From Anaerotignum sp. (lineage in GTDB: Bacteria; Bacillota; Clostridia; Lachnospirales; Anaerotignaceae): a DNA stretch of 10,787 nucleotides. The stretch covers positions 1-10,787 of the forward strand of contig JAFRZQ010000215.1 of NCBI GenBank assembly GCA_017442465.1. The letters run 5' to 3'. The notes under the pieces are model-generated. The model was not told where the DNA came from. It saw nothing but the letters and a program-made list of their open reading frames with translations, and made no database searches. Position 1 is the first letter of the stretch. Each line of letters starts with the position of its first letter. A program made the position numbers and the translations under genes. Below, piece after piece: positions 6,611 through 10,787 of the stretch.

Positions 6611-6744
6611 TTGAGGGTTCCACCCTCAAACTCCCGACAGGGGAATAATTCCCCTGTACCCCTATTTGCAGAAAAATGTACATTTTTCTGCGGTATCGGG
6701 TCGAGGGGGTGACCCCCTTGTGGGGTATTGGGGCAAAGCCCCAA
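6611..6744. repeat. Five-hairpin intergenic block (REP/MITE-like)
   Basis: Five dyads stand in a row between queH and the transporter gene: TTGAGGGT/ACCCTCAA (6611-6629), ACAGGGGAA/TTCCCCTGT (6637-6657), a perfect 24-bp palindrome (6668-6691, half-site GCAGAAAAATGT), AGGGGG/CCCCCT (6704-6718), and TTGGGGC/GCCCCAA (6728-6744). Loops are TCC, TAA, none, TGA and AAA. The linkers can pair as well: TACCCC (6657-6662) with GGGGTA (6722-6727), and CCCGA (6633-6637) with TCGGG (6696-6700). The block starts 4 bases after the queH stop and ends just before the transporter's ribosome binding site. It looks like a dispersed palindromic element or a folded mRNA spacer. The copy number in the genome cannot be seen here. 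Confidence 0.7.
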
Positions 6745-6748
6745 GGTC

Positions 6749-7369
6749 TTAATGTTTTCGGGCTTCCGCTTCGGCTTTGGAGAAAGGGCAGCCGCAGTAG
6801 TCCTGACGGTAGAGATTATATTCTGCAGACAGTTCGCAGGAACGGCGGTAACCATTTTTCTTCTTGAAATCGGAGAATAGGTAAGGTACACCGTACTTTT
6901 CGGAAATCTCTTTGCCAAGTTCATTTAATACCTGTGCATTTTTGTGGGGGCTGATGGAAAGTGTGGTAGTGAAATAATCAAAATCGCCGTCTTTTGCCGC
7001 TTTTGCCGCTTCCTCCAGACGCAGACGATAGCATCTGAAACAGCGTTCGCCGCCTTCCGGCTGGTCTTCCAGACCTTTTGCCAGAGCAAAGAACCGCTCA
7101 GAATCATATTTGCCTAACTGGTATTTCACGCCCAGCCCCATTTCGCCAATGAGCCGTTCCTGTTCCTCCGCGCGGAAACGGAATTCGCTTTCGGGGGCAA
7201 TGTTGGGATTATAGTAGAAGATCGTAATATCGAAATACTGTGCCAGATATTCCATTACATATGAAGAGCAGGGGCCGCAGCAGCTATGCAGCAGCAGAGA
7301 GGGGCGTTTGCCTTCTTTCTGCAGTTCCTGAATGGTCTTTTCCAGCACTAGCTGGTAATTCTGTTTCAT
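6749..7369 (-). CDS. queH: Epoxyqueuosine reductase QueH
   Basis: QueH carries out the last step of queuosine synthesis, reducing epoxyqueuosine to queuosine at position 34 of GUN-anticodon tRNAs. It is the cobalamin-independent, iron-sulfur alternative to QueG (formerly DUF208). The 206 residues have the family's cysteine pattern: LLLHSCCGPCSS (25-36, C30, C31, C34), RCFRC (109-113, C110, C113), C178 in YRRSCELS, and YCGC (191-194, C192, C194). The HKNAQVLNELG stretch (142-152) is also typical. These cysteines are expected to hold the iron-sulfur cluster and a second metal. The ATG (complement of 7367-7369) has GAGG 7 bases upstream. No preQ1 riboswitch or other queuosine gene is visible nearby, so the pathway must be completed elsewhere or by salvage. 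It is the first gene of the leftward unit. Confidence 0.95.
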   Translation of the reverse strand: MKQNYQLVLEKTIQELQKEGKRPSLLLHSCCGPCSSYVMEYLAQYFDITIFYYNPNIAPESEFRFRAEEQERLIGEMGLGVKYQLGKYDSERFFALAKGLEDQPEGGERCFRCYRLRLEEAAKAAKDGDFDYFTTTLSISPHKNAQVLNELGKEISEKYGVPYLFSDFKKKNGYRRSCELSAEYNLYRQDYCGCPFSKAEAEARKH

Positions 7370-7523
7370 GTGGTCGCCTCTTTTCTGAAAATCTATCCAT
7401 CAGTTTAGCAGGAAAAGGGTGAGAAGTAAAGAAACTATGGGTTGTATGAAAAAAAGTGCAAAAATATTTCACAAAGTTGCGATTTTTGAAAAGAGTAAAA
7501 TAAAAAATATTTCATGAAGTTTT

Positions 7524-7551
7524 AGGATAAAATGATGTCTGTTTTGGTCAA
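7524..7551 (-). promoter_or_regulatory. Possible queH promoter
   Basis: On the - strand, TTGACC (complement of 7546-7551) and TATCCT (complement of 7524-7529) are separated by 16 bp. They match the sigma-A consensus at 5/6 and 4/6. The start would be near 7517, giving a leader of about 148 nt. Apart from this, 7370-7668 is AT-rich and I see no gene there. Confidence 0.4.
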
Positions 7552-7668
7552 ATTGAAATTTCGACAGAAAATCAACTGTTAAACATGACAGAAAAGATGA
7601 GAAAACTCTGGAGTACTGATGAGAAGAACTGGGAATGTATGGTTTCGAAGTGGAAAACTACCGGAACG

Positions 7669-7690
7669 AAAAAAGCCCGAAAACTCGGGC
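7669..7690 (-). terminator. Leftward rho-independent terminator upstream of the rpoB promoter
   Basis: Read on the - strand, GCCCGA and TCGGGC (7685-7690 and 7675-7680 on the + strand) form a perfect 6-bp stem with a GTTT loop, followed directly by T6 (7674-7669). On the + strand the hairpin is followed by AAAAG, so it works only leftward. No protein gene would need it. The nearest leftward start is the promoter at 7784-7812. Confidence 0.7.
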
Positions 7691-7710
7691 AAAAGACACA
7701 AAAAAAGGGC

Positions 7711-7739
7711 TTGACAGCGCATACCTGCTATGGTAGAAT
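7711..7739 (+). promoter_or_regulatory. Main rpoB promoter
   Basis: A perfect TTGACA (7711-7716) and TAGAAT (7734-7739) are separated by exactly 17 bp, and TG at 7731-7732 makes an extended -10. This is the best sigma-A match in the window. Transcription should begin near 7746, about 330 bases before the rpoB ATG. Confidence 0.85.
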
Positions 7740-7745
7740 ATTTCC

Positions 7746-8076
7746 ACATTAACGAACACGCACATCATCCCATGTTGCGATTGAGTATAGCACAATGGGA
7801 AATGGATTTCAACAGAAATCTGCAAAATTGTCACTTTTTACAGGCAAAATGCCCTGTAAAGGTGAAAAAAAGAGGTGCTTCTTGTTCGAGTTGCATAAGA
7901 ACTGAGCATTTTTGATGCAAGGTTCAAGGTTTTGGTAAATAGAATTTTATGAATGAACAGGCTTTTGTCATGGTTCCTGATCAAAGGGAGCGTATTCAAA
8001 GGTCTAGATTTGTTTGTAGAATTCTTGTTTTTTATGTAAGGAAGTCCTGCAAACGTAGATTACGAGAGGTGACAAG
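7746..8076 (+). promoter_or_regulatory. Long structured rpoB leader
   Basis: This stretch of about 330 nt has no convincing gene. Hairpins are CCCAT/ATGGG (7769-7799), GATTTC/GAAATC with an AACA loop (7805-7820), a longer stem joining 7831-7844 to 7853-7865 (TTTACAGG/CCTGTAAA extended by TCAC/GTGA with one bulge), and TTGCAT/ATGCAA (7891-7920). None is followed by a clear U-run on the + strand, so no classical attenuator is evident. I recognise no riboswitch or ribosomal-protein binding motif. Confidence 0.5.
7784..7812 (-). promoter_or_regulatory. Leftward sigma-A-like promoter facing the rpoB promoter
   Basis: On the - strand, TTGAAA (complement of 7807-7812) and TATACT (complement of 7784-7789) are separated by 17 bp. 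A TG one base before the -10 gives TGCTATACT, an extended form. Both boxes match the consensus at 5/6. The start would be near 7777, pointing back through the rpoB promoter. Confidence 0.5.
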
Positions 8077-10787
8077 ATGGACAAAAACAGAATTCGTGCA
8101 CTCCAGCTTGGCGACACAACCAGAATGAGCTATTCCAAGATCAATGAAGTTCTGGAAATGCCCAACCTGATTGAAGTGCAGAAGAACAGCTACCAGTGGT
8201 TCCTGGACAAAGGTCTGAAAGAAGTATTTGAGGATATTTCTCCCATTACAGATTTCAGCGGCAACCTGATCCTGGAATTTATCGACTTTTCTTTGGATTC
8301 CGAGCCCAAATACTCTGTGGAAGAATGCAAGGAAAGAGACGCGACTTATGCCGCATCCCTGAAAGTAAAAGCAAGACTCTATAACAGAGAACTGGACGAA
8401 CTGAAAGAACAGGAAATCTTCATGGGCGATTTCCCTCTGATGACAGAAACAGGCACATTCATCATCAATGGTGCAGAACGTGTTATCGTTTCCCAGCTGG
8501 TTCGTTCCCCCGGCATCTACTATGCATCTGAATTTGACAAAGTTGGTAAGAAACTGCTTTCTTCCACAGTCATCCCCAACAGAGGCGCATGGCTGGAATA
8601 TGAAACAGATTCCAACGACGTATTCTCCGTTAGAGTTGACAGAACAAGAAAAGTTCCCGTTTCCGTTCTGATCAGAGCAATGGGCGTAGGCACAGATGCT
8701 GAGATCATCGAACTGTTCGGTGAAGAACCCAAGATCCTGGCAACTCTGGAAAAAGACACAGCAAAAACTTATGAAGAAGGTCTGATCGAAATTTATAAGA
8801 AGCTGCGTCCCGGTGAACCCCCTACAGTAGAAAGCTCCGCTTCCCTGCTGAATGGTATGTTCTTCGATCCTAAGAGATACGACCTGGCAAAAGTAGGCCG
8901 TTATAAATTCAACAAAAAACTGGCACTGAGAAACCGTGTGAGAGATGCGGTTCTGGCTGAAAACGTAGTGGATCCTATGACAGGTGAAGTTGTGGCTGAA
9001 GAAGGCGCGATCCTGACAATGGAACTGTGCGATCAGATCCAGGATACAGGTGTTGGTTTCATCTATATCACAGTAGAAGACAGAAAAGTAAAAGTTCTGA
9101 CAAACCAGGTGGTTAAGATCGATTCTTATATTGAAGAATTTGGTCTGTCTGCAGAAGAACTGGAAATCAATGAACGCGTTTACTATCCTATGCTGGTGAA
9201 ACTGCTGGAAGAAAATGCAACAGCAGAAGAACTGAAAGCGGCGATCAAGGAAAACATCCACGAACTGCTGCCCAAACACATCACACTGGAAGATATTTTT
9301 GCTTCCATCAACTATGTGATGCATCTGGATTACGGCTACGGCAATGTAGACGATATCGACCATCTGGGCAACAGACGTATCCGTTCCGTTGGCGAACTGC
9401 TGCAGAACCAGTTCAGAATCGGTCTGTCCAGAATGGAAAGAGTTGTTCGTGAAAGAATGACAACACAGGATCTGGCGGTTGTAACACCTCAGGCACTGAT
9501 CAATGTTCGTCCTGTAACAGCAGCTATCAAGGAATTCTTCGGTTCCTCCCAGCTGTCTCAGTTCATGGACCAGAACAACCCCCTGTCCGAACTGACACAT
9601 AAGAGAAGACTGTCTGCACTGGGCCCCGGCGGTCTGTCCAGAGAAAGAGCGGGCTTCGAAGTTCGAGACGTTCACCATTCTCACTACGGCAGAATGTGTC
9701 CTATCGAAACACCAGAAGGTCCTAACATCGGTCTGATCAATACACTGTCCACATTCGCAAGAATCAACGAATACGGTTTCATCGAAGCTCCCTATAGAAA
9801 AGTAGACCACAGCGGCGACGAACCTCGTGTAACAGATGAATTCATCTATGTAACAGCAGATGAAGAAGAAAACTACAACGTTGCACAGGCCAACGAACCT
9901 CTGGATGAAAATGGCTACTTCGTTCATAAGAAAGTAACAGGCCGTTACAGAGAAGAAATCATCGAAGTTGACAGACATCAGATCCACCTGATGGACGTTT
10001 CCCCTAAACAGATGGTTTCCGTTGCAACAGCACTGATCCCCTTCCTGGAAAACGATGACGCGAACCGTGCCCTGATGGGTTCCAACATGCAGCGTCAGGC
10101 GGTTCCCCTGCTGGTAACAGATTCCCCTGTTGTTGGTACAGGTATGGAATACAAAACAGCAAAAGACTCCGGTATCTGTGCTATCGCAAAAGTTGGCGGT
10201 ATCGTAGAAAGAGTTTCTGCTGATGAAATCGTAGTCAGAAACGACAACTCTCAGAGAGATGTATATAAACTGATCAAATATCAGAGATCTAACCAGAGCA
10301 CATGCCTGAACCAGAAACCTATCGTAGATCTGGGTCAGAGAGTAGAAGCTGGTCAGATCATCGCTGACGGTGCTTCCACATGCAAAGGTGAACTGGCTCT
10401 GGGTAAAAACCCTCTGATCGGTTTCATGACATGGGAAGGCTACAACTACGAAGACGCCGTTCTGCTGAGCGAAAAACTGGTACAGGAAGACGTTTATACT
10501 TCTGTTCATATCAATGAATTCGAAGCAGACGCAAGAGATACAAAACTGGGTCCCGAAGAGATCACAAGAGATATCCCCAATGTTGGCGAAGATGCTCTGA
10601 AAGATCTGGACGAAAGAGGTATCATCCGTATTGGTGCTGAAGTTCGTGCAGGTGATATTCTTGTTGGTAAAGTAACTCCTAAGGGAGAGACAGAACTGAC
10701 AGCAGAAGAAAGACTGCTTCGTGCAATCTTCGGCGAAAAAGCAAGAGAAGTAAGAGATACTTCCCTGAAAGTGCCACACGGTGAGTA
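8077..10787 (+). CDS. rpoB: RNA polymerase beta subunit RpoB (3' end outside window)
   Basis: RpoB is the beta subunit of bacterial RNA polymerase, forming half of the active-site cleft and the rifampicin pocket. The frame is open from 8077 to the window edge (903 codons). The ATG has AGAGG 7 bases upstream. Recognisable stretches are MPNLIEVQKNSYQWFL (28-43), FIINGAERVIVSQLVRSPG (129-147), the rifampicin region beginning at G489 (SSQLSQFMDQNNPL, then THKRRLSALGPGGL), CPIETPEGPNIGLI, WEGYNYED (786-793), and VTPKGETELT near the edge. The rifampicin-contact positions (D498, H508, S513, equal to E. coli 516, 526, 531) are wild type. rplJ and rplL, the usual upstream neighbours, are absent; queH precedes it on the other strand. 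rpoC is expected downstream. Codon bias is as strong as in gdhA. Confidence 0.98.
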   Translation, partial: MDKNRIRALQLGDTTRMSYSKINEVLEMPNLIEVQKNSYQWFLDKGLKEVFEDISPITDFSGNLILEFIDFSLDSEPKYSVEECKERDATYAASLKVKARLYNRELDELKEQEIFMGDFPLMTETGTFIINGAERVIVSQLVRSPGIYYASEFDKVGKKLLSSTVIPNRGAWLEYETDSNDVFSVRVDRTRKVPVSVLIRAMGVGTDAEIIELFGEEPKILATLEKDTAKTYEEGLIEIYKKLRPGEPPTVESSASLLNGMFFDPKRYDLAKVGRYKFNKKLALRNRVRDAVLAENVVDPMTGEVVAEEGAILTMELCDQIQDTGVGFIYITVEDRKVKVLTNQVVKIDSYIEEFGLSAEELEINERVYYPMLVKLLEENATAEELKAAIKENIHELLPKHITLEDIFASINYVMHLDYGYGNVDDIDHLGNRRIRSVGELLQNQFRIGLSRMERVVRERMTTQDLAVVTPQALINVRPVTAAIKEFFGSSQLSQFMDQNNPLSELTHKRRLSALGPGGLSRERAGFEVRDVHHSHYGRMCPIETPEGPNIGLINTLSTFARINEYGFIEAPYRKVDHSGDEPRVTDEFIYVTADEEENYNVAQANEPLDENGYFVHKKVTGRYREEIIEVDRHQIHLMDVSPKQMVSVATALIPFLENDDANRALMGSNMQRQAVPLLVTDSPVVGTGMEYKTAKDSGICAIAKVGGIVERVSADEIVVRNDNSQRDVYKLIKYQRSNQSTCLNQKPIVDLGQRVEAGQIIADGASTCKGELALGKNPLIGFMTWEGYNYEDAVLLSEKLVQEDVYTSVHINEFEADARDTKLGPEEITRDIPNVGEDALKDLDERGIIRIGAEVRAGDILVGKVTPKGETELTAEERLLRAIFGEKAREVRDTSLKVPHGE

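Larger units (their letters stand above)
7669..7777 (-). ncRNA. Candidate leftward small RNA of about 109 nt
   Basis: The candidate is bounded by a good leftward promoter (7784-7812) and a leftward intrinsic terminator (7669-7690). The RNA would contain an imperfect 5' hairpin built of GGG/CCC, UGA/UCA and GUGCGU/AUGCGC (two wobbles) segments, then U7, then the terminator hairpin with U6. It has no plausible reading frame with a ribosome binding site. About 31 bases at its 5' end are complementary to the start of the rpoB leader. I do not recognise a known RNA family. This is inference from signals only. Confidence 0.4.

Noticed and set aside
7370..7517. Possible preQ1 riboswitch ahead of queH
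   Set aside because: I looked on the - strand for the short C-rich loop and A-rich tail of preQ1-I and found no matching arrangement.
7621..7660. CTGATGAG followed by CGAAG, resembling a hammerhead ribozyme core
   Set aside because: The conserved CGAAA is not matched, and I could not form the three required stems.
7730..7915. 61-codon rightward frame in the rpoB leader
   Set aside because: Its start codon lies inside the rpoB -10 region, upstream of the predicted transcript start. It has no ribosome binding site and no family resemblance.
7949..8128. 59-codon rightward frame starting MNEQAFVMV and overlapping the rpoB start
   Set aside because: There is no ribosome binding site near 7949, and the second half is only the shifted frame of rpoB. 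A regulatory leader peptide is not excluded, but nothing supports it.
9541..9633. Possible rifampicin-resistance substitutions in rpoB
   Set aside because: All the contact residues that I checked are the common wild-type ones.
8032..10779. Open frame of 915 codons on the - strand
   Set aside because: It is the codon-aligned antisense of rpoB. The product is rich in Cys and Phe from complements of ACA and GAA codons, has no domain I recognise, and is explained by codon bias.

Overview
The window looks like core chromosome of an anaerobic Firmicute (Bacillota), most likely class Clostridia near the Lachnospirales. The grounds are a clostridial-type hexameric glutamate dehydrogenase whose sequence closely follows the Clostridium symbiosum enzyme, an ftsX-ctpA pair as in other Firmicutes, a QueH-type epoxyqueuosine reductase, strong purine-rich ribosome binding sites and sigma-A-like promoters. 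I cannot name the genus. There is no sign of a prophage, transposase, CRISPR array, tRNA or rRNA.

Layout, left to right. (1) 1-3147, rightward, cell envelope and division: the 3' end of ftsX, a terminator, the S41 peptidase gene ctpA, a probable promoter, and an mreB/mbl-type actin gene that ends at a clean terminator. (2) 3148-5030, rightward: a 434-base AT-rich gap with two inverted repeats, an extended -10 promoter and a structured leader, then gdhA and its terminator. (3) 5053-7369, leftward: queH, then an EamA-family transporter gene, then a DUF3885 gene, ending at a hairpin that can terminate from both directions. A 134-base block of five successive hairpins lies between queH and the transporter gene. 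(4) 7370-8076: a 707-base gap with a near-consensus rightward promoter for rpoB, a leftward promoter and leftward terminator that together could make an RNA of about 110 nt, and a leader of about 330 nt. (5) 8077-10787, rightward: the first 903 codons of rpoB, cut by the window edge.

How the parts relate. FtsX, CtpA and MreB all concern peptidoglycan growth or division-linked proteolysis. GdhA points to glutamate fermentation or nitrogen assimilation, and its codon use resembles rpoB, which suggests very high expression. The leftward genes have no obvious common pathway.

The most unusual structures are the five-hairpin block at 6611-6744 and the face-to-face promoters upstream of rpoB, where a short leftward RNA with its own terminator can be predicted. 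Neither is confirmed; both rest on reading the sequence only.
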